From the NCBI RefSeq assembly GCF_000003605.2, contig NW_003140814.1, positions 963,725 to 988,779 on the forward strand: a stretch of 25,055 nucleotides of DNA, in the 5' to 3' direction. The notes under the pieces are model-generated. The model did not search any database. It saw only the letters and a program-made list of their open reading frames with translations, and had not been told where the DNA came from. Position numbers and translations under genes: made by a program. Positions 1-9,948 of the stretch are shown piece after piece (position 1 is the stretch's first letter; the number at the start of each line of letters is the position of its first letter). This DNA is from Saccoglossus kowalevskii. Taxonomy: Eukaryota; Hemichordata; Enteropneusta; Harrimaniidae.

Positions 1-57
1 CAGATTTAACTTTATGTTTATTACAAATAGTACAATTATAATTGTAAATGAACCCAC

Positions 58-299
58 CTTCTCAAATGGAAACACTGAATCAATTTTTGGTTTGATTTTT
101 CCCGCTCTAAACATCTCTAAAAGAGCTGTAATTCCTTCTTTGATCAGATCTTTTTCCTCCTGTAACATTCCAAGATGAAATCCACAGACGGATTTGTTGG
201 CTTTTATCAAGGTCATACCATGGAATGATGGCATTTGGAACCAATTTTTTGCCAAGTTCCAAATTTTGCGATGTTCACCGATAACAAAGTTTGCCCCAC
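58..299 (-). CDS. VAT1: VAT1-like exon 5
   Basis: This exon encodes 80 residues after completing the Gly begun in exon 4. It starts GANFVIGEHRKIWNLAKNW, passes through KSVCGFHLGMLQEEKDLIK and ends KIKPKIDSVFPFEK. These segments correspond to the VAT1 stretch between the Rossmann domain and the C-terminal strand. The acceptor is CTTTCAG|GTGGGG and the donor GAGAAG|GTGGGT, so it ends in phase 0 and at least one more coding exon lies outside the window. Confidence 0.92.
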
Positions 300-3200
300 C
301 TGAAAGAAAGCTACTTATTGATGAGTTGGCAATAATAACTTGAACAAAATTAGAAACACATCATTAAAAATTGGAGTATAGGTATAACCAATGTGTCATT
401 TTTATCTAGTAAAAAAGTTTTATTTCTGGACCGAAATTTCAAGGTGCACTTTTATTTACAATTAATTATCTGTATCTTAATGTCACATCATAAAATAAAC
501 CTGCATGACTTTTCAATAAATTCTTAAGAGATTTTTTTCAAGACATAGATGATATGAAATATAAATTACAAAAATGTACATGTACATCCATGTCTTCCAA
601 ATAAACACATAAAGGAAATGTATTCAAAAGGCGGCAGTCGTCGTGCCGCGTCCTGTTCGATATGGGACTCATAACGACGTTTACAATGCTTGTAAAATAC
701 ATTGTTTATTTACATGAAATTTGAACACGCTCTGCGCGACGACCACCACCCTTTAAGCTTTGCCTGTATAAGAAATTCAGATTTGTGAGGCGAGTTATAT
801 TTTAAGACAGATTTTGCTGCAAAGAAGATCTTTAGCAAGGTTGACCATTATTTGCGATTCATGTGTAGAAATTATGTACCGAATATTATATAAGCTAAGT
901 AACTTGACTCATAGAATGTAAAATACTTTATTTTGGCTGGATTTACTTTTACTTTTTCACTGATTTGTGACAAGTTGAATGTAAATTAAGGGAAATAGGG
1001 CATATTCACTGTATTTTATTTTCACTGAATCATCCGTTAGGCGAAAATAAGTTCCAAGCGAAAATAAAGTATTTTGCAGTAATACGCCGAAATAATTTTA
1101 GCATGGTAGCTCATACTATATTGTTTTTTCTAAATTTGCAGCTAGTTAAGTCACTTTGAAACAACCAAGGATGCTTTTCATTAAACTGTATTTTTATGAC
1201 CTATAGTGTTTATCTATTGGATTCGTTCTCCACTATGAGCATGTTGCATAATATGCATGACGACAGTGGCACTAGACGTACAAGCTAACTTCTATACACC
1301 ATCTTTCATTTCATGCATAAAAATGTTTGCGATATTGCACTAAATGTTGGCAGTAAATACCGTAATATGGCATCTAAAAGGCTAAGTGTCTAAAATCTGT
1401 ATATTTCCGTTCCCATGGGACAAAAAAAACATGTAATATATAAAAAAAACTTGATATGTTACACATTAACAGAAAAGTCTGCATTACACAATTAAGAGAT
1501 TAAAAACGATGACAACTCATTATTGCGTGATAACGGGGCAAGGACGGGGATCAATATGTGCAATAATGTTTAAGACACAGTCACGCTCATTTTTTGGACA
1601 AACATCTCTGCCCGAGCCCTGTTGTCATGCAATAATGAGCATTGAGGAGTCTTTTTTTTGTTTCAATTATACCGGTAATACCCTGAAATTTTGATAAATT
1701 TTACACGCAGTGGTATCTTGAGAGAAACGAAAGCAGACAGCATGCAAAAACACAGGGATAGGTATTTTTTTAGATGAAAATAACTGATTTTTTACCATGG
1801 AAAAATCATGGAGGGTTTATTGTTTAAAATTTTCATACATGTTTGAGGAAACATTGGTCATGGCTGAGTCATGCACTCTAGTTTGAACGTTCGTACATTG
1901 ACCTCGATTACTGACATTTTATTGTCTGATGTCAAAGCCGCACACGATACTGACAGAGTGATGGCAACACAACATTTCAATAATGAGGAACGAGTGATCC
2001 ACCTATCAGTGTTAAGTTATTACGCGTACTGAGGTATACGTGCAGTACGGTATGTAATTATTAAATCAATCATTAAAATACATGTACTGACCATAGTCAG
2101 TCAACTCTGTCATTGCAGAAGTGGATATGCTACTATACTATCAACAAAATATATTAAATATATCTTAAAATACTGTAAAATACTTTATTTTAGCTGGAAT
2201 TAATTTTTGCTGAAAAGAGTTTTTTGGTATTTTCACTGATTTTAAAATTAATTCCAAGCGAAAATAAAGTATTTTACAGTAAGCTACATTGTAGATAAAA
2301 CATTATATCTGTATTCCTGTATTTTAATTTTGTAATAAATATTTTTAATTTATTTAAGTATTTTCAATTTATTTAAACGTAAAAACTTTTTCACACCTTT
2401 GATGTAAAGTTCACATGGCATATTGGATGTCTTGCCGATGGTCACCCAGATATAGAGTCAAAGTACTCCAACAACACACTAGACGTTAGTAACTATATTT
2501 CAAATTCTCAAATTCTGAAAATGACTACTAATTTTGGAGCGAACAGACAAAACTTGAGTCAATTTTCATTTTTTAATCAAAAAAGTTTAGCTAATATTAT
2601 CCCAATCCCCTGAGAGGAAATGCAGATTATAAATATAAATATTTTGTTAATTTGTGATGAAAATAGGGAACAGGTGGTGAAAAGTTAAGACTATCAATAC
2701 AAATGGTGATGACTAATACACATTACATTTCCATTCCATTGTATAACTCTAATGTTGCTTGGTTTTAATGATTGTTTGAAATATGTGCAAGTATTTAAAA
2801 AAAATGATTTGTGTGGAGTAGAAGGCATTAAGGGAAATAATATTTTATTCATTTCCTGTTTTTAAGTTGTTGGTATTCCTGACATGTACCGGTAACGACA
2901 AAAATAGGCCAGTCAAATTATGGTACCGGTAATGTTGTCTAAGCCCAAAATAAACTGCAACAGAAGCTATTTCCACTGTTTTGTAATAGTAAAACACAAG
3001 TTAGTACCCGGTACCGTATATGTATATTAGGCTATGTTTTTCTTAATGAAATTTATGAAATTCAACCAAAAAATATACCCCACGTCCCAACAATCTTGCT
3101 TTTTAGGTACACTATGATGTCTTGTATTTTGTTAATTGATATTCCAGTGTATTTTTAACCTGCTAAAAATATCATTTGAAATTAATGTAAATTTTAATTC

Positions 3201-6200
3201 TGAACTAAAATAAAGATTACTAATATACATCTATAACTGTAACCTTAATTTTGCAGTATTGCACTGGGTATTTTCATCCTGCCATATTAGGAAACGCTAA
3301 TACATGTACCAAAAATGGAACGATTATGTGCGCAAGCATCCTCTAATAATAAAAAACAAACATGGCTGCCCCCAGGGTTTTTACTAAAATCACACGAAGA
3401 AGTTCACTAAATCTAAACGTTTTAGATATCGGCATTTCCATGATGTATTCCTGGGAGAAAAAGATGTATAATAATAAGGTTATTACGAAAATACTGCAAA
3501 GTACCAGTATGCACTCAGACAGTGCATGTCAGTTGATACTCCCACTGTACTGTCTTCGTGCATACTTTGCAGTATCCTCATAATAACCTCATAGTAGTAC
3601 ATTTTGTGATATACTGTCATGCTGGTTTTGAAAGTTGTTATTTATACTTAATCATCAACTCCTATTCACACTACTCTAAATTATTATTTATAGCACAAAA
3701 GAAAGGTATTTTCATGTTTATTGATAATTCAATATATTTTCCCATTGATGGCCACTATTCAGTAATTTGTAGAAGAGGCCATTTCTTTAAACTGTATGAA
3801 ATGCTTTTTGAAAGTCAATAAATACAGTTTATCATTCAACTTGTATTTGGTGACAATAGTTTTCCAAATAAAAAAATTGGTCTGCAGTATGATGATCTTA
3901 ATGAAAACCTGCCAGGCTATTATGTAAAACATTATTGGTTCCAATAAAGTGACTAAGTCTATTATTTATACTAAAAAAACTTTTCCAACATAACTAGAAA
4001 CTATTATTCCTCTGATCTGATCTGACACCTTTTATAAAAATGTGAGAAATGATAAATATACATGTGTCTGGGTAAGTTCAAAATTAGAATAGTTTTTTAG
4101 TGGATTTTTAGAAAATCATAAATTTACTTAATCATTTCTGAGCAGAATCCATCATAATCTGATGCTTTTTTATTCTTAATTTGTTTAATTGCAATTTTGC
4201 TATTTTTCTCATTTAATGGATTCCAGATCATTGATTTTTGAGACTAAACTACTGTGGAAATCATTATCTTCATCTTTATTTATTTAGTTCAACTTTAGTT
4301 TGCATTGGTTTATGTTGCGTATTACTGTAAAATCTGTATTATAAGCGGCGGCTTCTATTAAAATGGTACAAAGCAACAGAAATGCGGCTTCTATTAAATT
4401 TTTGGCTCTCAATTGTTCAAAAAGAATGAATGCGGCTTCTATTAGGGATGCGGCTTCTAATACAGATTTTACAGTACTAGTTTTAGAAACTTTTAATTCA
4501 TTAACGATTTTCCAGAAGTGCATGCATTGGATCAGTTGTTTTCAAAATTTAAAATATATTTACAATCATATTTTCTGCTTTATATTTCTTTTTCTCAAAT
4601 GGATATTCACTAATTAATTAGACTTATATAACAAGTGACCATCATTTTGGTTTGTTCAAATAAACCTGTCTATAAAAGACAAAATGACGGGAAATGATTA
4701 CATGCATCTTTTACACTAATCTCTACACTGGCATTTTCAATTTAATCAAATCAAAAAAGCTTTCTTCATCTTCAAATATCAGTTGAAAAATTTTCCCCTT
4801 AATTTGAGAAATTATTGTTTTCACAACTGATAAATGGGAGTCTAATGTTTATATTAGACAATATTTATTGACACAACTATTTGCATATTCATGAGCGTCT
4901 TTATGTTGCTACGTCATCAGTTTTTTCAAGCTGTACACGTGCTTGATAAATAGCCATTTGGTAGTCACTTTTTGTTTGACTGTAGCTAGTGTAGCATTGT
5001 GATAGTAGTTGCTGGTAGATCTCATTGACACATTCGCTGATAGCACCTAAAGTAATAATTGCAGATAAATATATTGGCCAGGAAAATATATTTGTTTCTG
5101 GTCGCTGCATTTGTAAATATTATGAAAATAAAAAACAAAAAATGGCCGTCATGACACCATTTTATTGAAGATTGCAGGACCAGAATAAATATTTTTGTTA
5201 AACAACATCTGATAAGAAATATTCCTCATCAATCAATTTTCCACAGTTTGTAGTTTTTTGTAGTTGGTGCTGTCATCATTGTTCCTTTGTCAAACAGAGT
5301 AAACATTTGAGTTTTCTGATACTGTTCAACTGTAGATTTTGTTATCATTAGTTTGACGATTCAAAACAACATGACTGAGTTTATAAGTTAATAATTACAT
5401 AATATTCCTCTTTATGAGTAAACTGCCGGGTCAACGCACTTCAGTGACATAAGCAAATATATACACAGTACAAGAAAACACTTGCACACAAACACACAAT
5501 TCATTTCTATAGACATTTTAGGTATTGGTTTCCCAGGAAACGTATTGTTCCTAAACGATTTTAAAATCTTGAAAAACACTTGCTCAAAGTCAATACAGAA
5601 CCATGTCAATATGGAGAAAGCAATTCACCCCTGCATAGTGCAGACTGTTAGGACAACAGACAACATGCAAAGGCATGTCAATATTAGTTGTTAATTATTT
5701 AATACAGTGTGCTATTGAGTATTATGTAAATAACCCCTCCTGTTATTCTTATTTCATATTTAATTGGAAGATGCTGACACACCCTTGGTGTTTATAATTG
5801 AAGAAACGAGTTCCTTTTGTGCACCCCCCCCCCACCCCTAACTATATTGCCCACATCCAGTTTGTATTTGGTTACACCTATGCCCCCTCCGGATAACTGT
5901 AAGTGTCCTTAGGAAGGACATATATGGTACAATTTAATTGTGAAGCACTTTAGGGTAGGGTTAGGATTAGGATTAGGGGTGGAGGATACAAAAGATCTCT
6001 TTTCAATAACTTATTCAGTACAAAATAAAAAAAAATTCAATAAGATTTAGGATGTATACAGAGAATTTCATGGAAGCATGAATTTTTTTTATAAAAATTT
6101 ATGAAATATTTTACCTTTGAAGACTCTCACAATTCATTAAATCCAAAAAATGCTAAATAAATAATGCTCATTACCCATGAGCCTTTGCAGGTTTCCTTCA

Positions 6201-9200
6201 GTCATACCGTTGGTTGATTTATTGCCAAGAATCAGTTAACAGGTCAGGCTGTTTCCACCATCATTTGAAATATTTATGCCTTTATGAAATTCACTGTAGA
6301 ATTCAGTTAATTCCAAAACTTTTTTTCTCTACAGGATGAATTGAACAAATAATATTGCACACAATGCATGAACCTTAACTTCAGTTACCATGGTGACAAA
6401 AAATGAGCAGTATACTTACCAAAAACAATTATTTTACCCATTGGCTTTAACAATTCGTATCCCTTCTTTGTGTCTTTGCCTCCCAATGGATCCAACACGA
6501 TATCCACACCTACAATTGTACATTGGATATAAAAATAAAGAAATAATAAATGCATGGTCATATTCTAGGAATCTGATTTGGTTACTATGGTTACTGTGAT
6601 GTTATCTTGAAATCAATTGCTCAAGAGAAAAGTTATATATACATGTAGCTACCGGCATTGTATAGATCTTAAGAATTTGTCAAATCTGTCATGTTTCCTA
6701 AAAGACAATACCTATCGTACATTATCATCTGCTGGCACTGTAAACCATTATTTGTTATTAATATCAATTTTTGCAATATTACAAATAACATGGTTACGGT
6801 ACATTATGTCAGGGAACAGTGGACGCTAAGATGGGGGAAAATCCAACAATATTTGTGGGGTGAAAACGAGTATTGTTGCAGTCTTGCTCTCAAAAAATGG
6901 CAAAATTTTACGAAAGCCACTGCAACTAACTGCTTCTCTGGTAAATGTTTACTACTACGAAATTGGGAGAGTTCTCAAATTAACTAAAATTAAATTTATT
7001 TATTTATTTATTGCTCAACTGCTGGCCTGGAACTGAGTCTAAATACTCAAGAGATGTTCCATACAATGTATCAATATCATTATGCAAATAACTAAACTAA
7101 AATGTCATAGCCTCAAATCATTACACCAGTAAATATTTTCCTTTATGCAGTATGTCTTGGTACTCGGCATATGAATCAACCTCCATGCTTACTTTACAAC
7201 TATTCATTTTCACTGGCATTTAATTACATTATTTATTAATGCTTTGAGCGATTTCACAGGGTTTTAAGTTCATAAACTTGGCAGGAAAACAACAAGCTTT
7301 ATTGTTATTTTACAAGTTCATGTGAATTTAATGTAGCGTATTTACGTATTGGCGAAAATAGCGAAATTAAAATCCAGCGAATAATTAATGTGTTATTTGT
7401 AACCATCAAATAACCATGATTAAACAGATTTGTCACATGGCTGTCGCAAATTGCAAAAGTTTCAGCCAATCAAATTGCTGTACTGAATATTGGTATGCAT
7501 GAATTCATTTGAGGTCAATTTGTCACAGTCAAAGATAACCGCATAAATTCTAGAATGCTCATTGGGCAATTCAGCACAGCCGAAATACAAAATACTAATT
7601 TTTTGATATTTTCTGAAAATTATGACTTAGCAAGATGCTGACCTTTTGGGGCTATTCTGAGTACTTCTTGTTTGTAGTCTTTTGTTCTATAGTCTATCGG
7701 ATGTGTGATTCCATTTGCTTTGATGGCATCATGTTTATGCTCTGACGAAGTACCGAATGTAGTTACATTTGGAACTGTCTGGCATATCTGTGCAGCGGCA
7801 AAACCTACACCACCTTAGAGTAAAGAAATACAATATATTTATTAACCAAGGATACATTGTCATATATTATTATTATTATACTGACACTCGTAAATTATTG
7901 AACAATATTTTATCATCAAGTTTTTTATTTAAAAATAAGTGTGAGAAAGAAATTATTCCCAGAAATGTGTGAAGACAGTGTGTGATTTGATTCATGTACG
8001 ATTCGCATATGATTTGTGTATTATTCCTGTACAATTGATTTACCATTCATACTCCTATTAAAATAACTATAATTTATGCAAACGTTTATATATAGCAATT
8101 TGGGACAATGTACCGGTAACAATATATTTTTAGGAATTCTCTGTTTTGAAATCCACATGTTGGGCTCAAACCCCACCAAAACTAGTTTAAAACATGATAA
8201 ATGTGTAAAAAATATATCAAAGTCTCAAACTATCCCCATGATATTTTTATTTATATTTATTGCCCTGTAGCTCTGGTTGTATAACCTTGATTTTCTTAGA
8301 AAATTTTACCATGATTCCTATTTTGACGCACAAATATTGTTACATTACCTCAGCATGTGCATGACTTTTAATTGAAGTTCAAAAATGTCAATTGTATAAT
8401 ATGTAATGTATGTGAACTGTACATGAATCAAACCTACGTCCTCTTCACATTCAAAACCAAAATAAAAAAATTGCTGCAAAATTTGCCAGTGTCTATAACG
8501 ACAACATTCCGTATCGGAAATAAACAAGAAAAATTTATCCTGCACATTATGTGCAAGGTTAGACAATAGCCTTTATGCATGACCTCTAAAAAGGTGAACA
8601 TCCTGGTATTTTCGGGGTGCAATTTTACTATCAATAAGAATATCTCAATTATTGTTCCCAAAAATGCAGGCAGTTCTGTTGGAATTGCAATCTGATTAAA
8701 ATAAGATCCCATTTCCAGTTTTATTTTTCAGCTTTCATTTTTTTAAATATTTATTTTTATATTTTACTTTATTTTATTTGATTTTATTATTTATTTGCTG
8801 GCATTTTTTTTACAAGTTTTGTTAATCTCGAAATCTCACAAGGTATGTGGGATAGTTAAAGTAATACAAACTAAAATGTATGTAATACATGTAGTAATAT
8901 AAAAAATAATGAAATAATACAAATTTATAGTAAAAATAAAATAAAATATATAAAATTTAATTAAATTCATGCTGTACAATACATCATATTTCAATTAAAT
9001 TGTTGCAAGTTTAGAAATAATACACCTTGAACTTTCCAGGATGCATAACCTTTCATGGTCGTGCATAAGACACATTTTACCTGCTGCCATGTGAATAAGC
9101 ACACTTCTATTGGGTCGTAAATTGGCTAAATCAAAAAGCATAAAATAAGCTGTCAGATAATTGACAGGTATTGCAGCGGCTTCTTCGAAACTCATCTCAT

Positions 9201-9948
9201 CAGGAAATTCAAAACACTGATCAACTGGTAATGTAACATATTCAGACCACAATCCAGATTTGCTCATGCAAATAACACGTGCACCAACCTAGAAAAATAA
9301 ATTAATGTAGTAAGGGGTGTGGCAGTAGATTTAGGAGAGAGGGGAAACCCTTTAAAAAAAAAAAAGTGTTACAGGGAAATTAATATTTCTGAACACACGC
9401 TTAATGAAGAAAACCAACAACAAAATTTACAACAAAATCATCCTAAAATAAAAAATAAAATAAAAAAATTGCTCTGTATTTCTAATGATTAACTGTATAA
9501 TGTAAAAGTGTGTATATATTTTCCAATTGAATAATTATTTGAAAAATGGTCATATACAATTGGGACTTCTGACAATTCATTCTAGCGGTTTTTTTTTTGG
9601 TTTTTTTTGTTGGTTTTTTTGTTTTTTTTTGAGAAAAAAATAATGCTAGTGTCTTACCTTTGGACCCGTAACACCAAGGCCCAGCTTCACAACTACCCCC
9701 GAGCATTCATAGCCGAGCACTGCTGGCAATGTTGGACGAGGAAAATAAAGTCCCTGTCGCGCTGAAATTTCCGCGAAATTCAGTCCACATGCTTTAACTT
9801 CAACTAGTATTTCGCCCTCTTCTGGCACTGGCACCGACTTTTGCCATGTCTGGAGTTTATCATAACCTCCAAACCCTACCAGGACAATTGTTTTGGAAAG
9901 TTTGTCCAAATTCTCTTGTGCCGCTTCGGATGCGCGTTTCTCATCCAT
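58..9948 (-). CDS. VAT1: VAT1-like MDR-family oxidoreductase, 5' five exons (3' end outside window)
   Basis: The spliced CDS is complement(9658..9948, 9081..9288, 7643..7813, 6420..6509, 58..299): 1002 nt, 334 codons, with all junctions GT-AG and all phases compatible. The product matches synaptic vesicle membrane protein VAT-1/VAT1L, a zinc-free member of the quinone-oxidoreductase branch of the medium-chain dehydrogenase/reductase superfamily. A GroES-like N-terminal domain (about residues 20-150) contains VKACGLNFAEI and LGYECSGVV. A Rossmann NADPH-binding domain follows, with the glycine-rich AAGGVG motif at about 165-170, then DPLGG and KPMGK. Later, CGFHLG and IKPKIDSVFPFEK match the VAT1 C-terminal half. 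Family members run about 390-420 residues, so some 40-80 are missing and must lie left of base 1. The ATG has a strong context (A at -3, G at +4). VAT1 is linked to vesicle and mitochondrial membranes and phospholipid handling; that role is family knowledge, not seen here. VAT1 versus VAT1L orthology is unresolved. Confidence 0.93.
625..757. repeat. Small imperfect inverted repeat, MITE-like
   Basis: The left arm (about 625-658, containing GGCGGCAGTCGTCGTGC) pairs imperfectly with the right arm (about 722-757, whose complement reads GGTGGTGGTCGTCGCGC) and again at TGTTC. Both arms are markedly GC-richer than the flanks. No clear target duplication was found. Confidence 0.45.
915..1081. repeat. 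TA-flanked MITE family, copy 1 (degraded)
   Basis: It begins near ATGTAAAATACTTTATTTT and ends AAAATAAAGTATTTTGCAG followed by TA. The terminal inverted repeats match copies 2173-2279 and 19658-19819. The left terminus has lost the canonical TACTG. The interior contains extra GCGAAAATAA motifs. Confidence 0.6.
1516..1639. repeat. Inverted-repeat element (about 124 bp)
   Basis: The left arm CTCATTATTGCGTGATAAC plus GGGGC (1516-1539) pairs with the right arm 1616-1639, whose complement reads CTCATTATTGCATGACAAC plus AGGGC. The arms differ at about three positions over 24 bp. The short ORFs across it are by-products of the repeat. Confidence 0.6.
2173..2279. repeat. TA-flanked MITE family, copy 2 (most intact)
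   Basis: The termini are CTGTAAAATACTTTATTTT and its complement, flanked by TA (2171-2172 and 2280-2281). The inner parts also pair (GGAATTAATTTT), so almost the whole 107 bp folds on itself. TA duplication and this layout suit a Tc1/mariner-mobilised MITE; no transposase is present. Confidence 0.75.
3477..3589. repeat. Long imperfect palindrome (113 bp)
   Basis: The left arm starts AGGTTATTACGAAAATACTG, then CAAAGTA. The complement of the right arm reads AGGTTATTATGAGGATACTG, then CAAAGTA. Beyond this the arms continue to pair with small gaps (TATGCAC, AGACAGT). It is a fold-back element or an inverted duplication. Confidence 0.6.
4325..4474. repeat. MITE with internal GCGGCTTCTATTA tandem units
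   Basis: The terminal repeats are CTGTAAAATCTGTATTATAA at the left and the complement of TTCTAATACAGATTTTACAG at the right, flanked by TA (4323-4324, 4475-4476). Inside, GCGGCTTCTATTA-like units recur about four times. Open frames on both strands here (repeating IEAAF) are repeat artefacts. Confidence 0.7.
4864..4869 (-). promoter_or_regulatory. Candidate poly(A) signal AATAAA after the candidate nested exon
   Basis: The minus strand reads AATAAA about 31 nt downstream of the TAA stop at 4901-4903. Such hexamers are common by chance in AT-rich DNA, so it only weakly supports a transcript ending here. Confidence 0.25.
4901..5046 (-). CDS. Candidate alternative last exon of the VAT1-like gene, or exon of a small nested gene
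   Basis: Inside the 6.1-kb VAT1 intron 4, on the same strand, is an open stretch that is less AT-rich than its surroundings. It encodes AISECVNEIYQQLLSQCYT, then SYSQTKSDYQMAIYQARVQ, then LEKTDDVAT and a TAA stop. It follows a plausible acceptor (ACTTTAG|GTGCTA). The frame is the one produced by splicing from VAT1 exon 4 (Gly completed as G|GT). An AATAAA sits about 31 nt past the stop (complement of 4864-4869). The segment looks amphipathic and helical. I do not recognise it. It could equally be a small standalone ORF from the ATG at 5108-5110, which would add a hydrophobic N-terminal segment. Usage is inferred only. Confidence 0.35.
5950..5980 (+). repeat. Short degenerate interstitial telomere-like run
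   Basis: The sequence reads TTAGGG, TAGGG, TTAGGA, TTAGGA, TTAGGGG in succession. TTAGGG is the usual animal telomere unit. At five degenerate units this may be simple-sequence chance. Confidence 0.3.
6420..6509 (-). CDS. VAT1: VAT1-like exon 4
   Basis: This 90-nt exon encodes VDIVLDPLGGKDTKKGY followed by ELLKPMGKIIVF plus one base of the next Gly. The acceptor is TTGTAG|GTGTGG and the donor TTTG|GTAAGT. DPLGG and KPMGK are conserved in VAT1 and related quinone reductases. It ends in phase 1, the phase needed both by exon 5 (58-299) and by the candidate alternative exon at 4901-5046. Confidence 0.9.
6510..7642 (-). other. VAT1-like intron 3, no other feature
   Basis: AT-rich intron sequence with a short (TTTA)n run at about 6993-7012. 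A degenerate GCGAAAATA/GCGAATAATT stretch near 7340-7385 recalls the MITE interior. No coding segment or RNA gene was recognised. Confidence 0.6.
7643..7813 (-). CDS. VAT1: VAT1-like exon 3
   Basis: This exon has no ATG-initiated open frame and was found by translating from the acceptor CTCTAAG|GT. It supplies the rest of the dinucleotide loop (GVGFAAAQICQTV) and then VTTFGTSSEHKHDAIK and GITHPIDYRTKDY, a clear match to the VAT1 nucleotide-binding domain. Length is 171 nt (2+168+1). The donor is AAAG|GTCAGC. Confidence 0.92.
7814..9080 (-). other. VAT1-like intron 2, no other feature
   Basis: AT-rich intron, especially 8720-9000, where T- and A-rich tracts dominate. A (TTA)n microsatellite lies near 7866-7880. 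Overlapping short ORFs at 8345-8712 on both strands show no recognisable family and are judged spurious. Confidence 0.6.
9081..9288 (-). CDS. VAT1: VAT1-like exon 2
   Basis: This exon encodes residues 98-166 plus the first base of G167. The acceptor is TTTTTCTAG|GTTGGT and the donor GCAG|GTAAAA. It contains FEEAAAIPVNYLTAY and SVLIHMAA, which lead into the Rossmann glycine motif. That motif is split across the intron, as G167 is completed by exon 3. Confidence 0.93.
9289..9657 (-). other. VAT1-like intron 1
   Basis: A 369-bp intron with homopolymer-rich sequence (T/G runs at about 9587-9632 and A runs near 9350). Nothing else was seen. Confidence 0.7.
9658..9948 (-). CDS. VAT1: VAT1-like exon 1 (coding part)
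   Basis: This exon encodes residues 1-97. It opens with MDEKRASEAAQENLDKLSK, a charged leader, then IVLVGFGGYDKL, the typical first beta strand of VAT1 proteins. Donor is AAG|GTAAGA with the exon in phase 0. The ATG context (AAAGAATGG) supports this start, and no better upstream ATG is seen. A long T/G-rich tract (about 9587-9632 on the plus strand) lies in intron 1 just beyond the donor. Confidence 0.92.

Larger units (their letters stand above)
300..6419 (-). other. VAT1-like intron 4 (6.1 kb) with multiple fold-back elements
   Basis: This intron is very AT-rich. It holds inverted-repeat elements at 625-757, about 915-1081, 1516-1639, 2173-2279, 3477-3589 and 4325-4474, the candidate exon 4901-5046, a C-run (5824-5838) and a short telomere-like G-rich run (5950-5980). 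No other coding segment was recognised. Confidence 0.8.

Noticed and set aside
3362..3821. Two plus-strand ORFs of 73 and 87 codons
   Set aside because: They run through the 3477-3589 palindrome and AT-rich intron, with no family signal.
4284..4617. Overlapping ORFs on both strands with repeated IEAAF / NAAS peptides
   Set aside because: Translation of the internal GCGGCTTCTATTA units of a MITE; mirror ORFs on both strands show it is not coding.
8345..8712. Overlapping ORFs on both strands in VAT1 intron 2
   Set aside because: No similarity to known proteins by eye and no splice context; the strands shadow one another.
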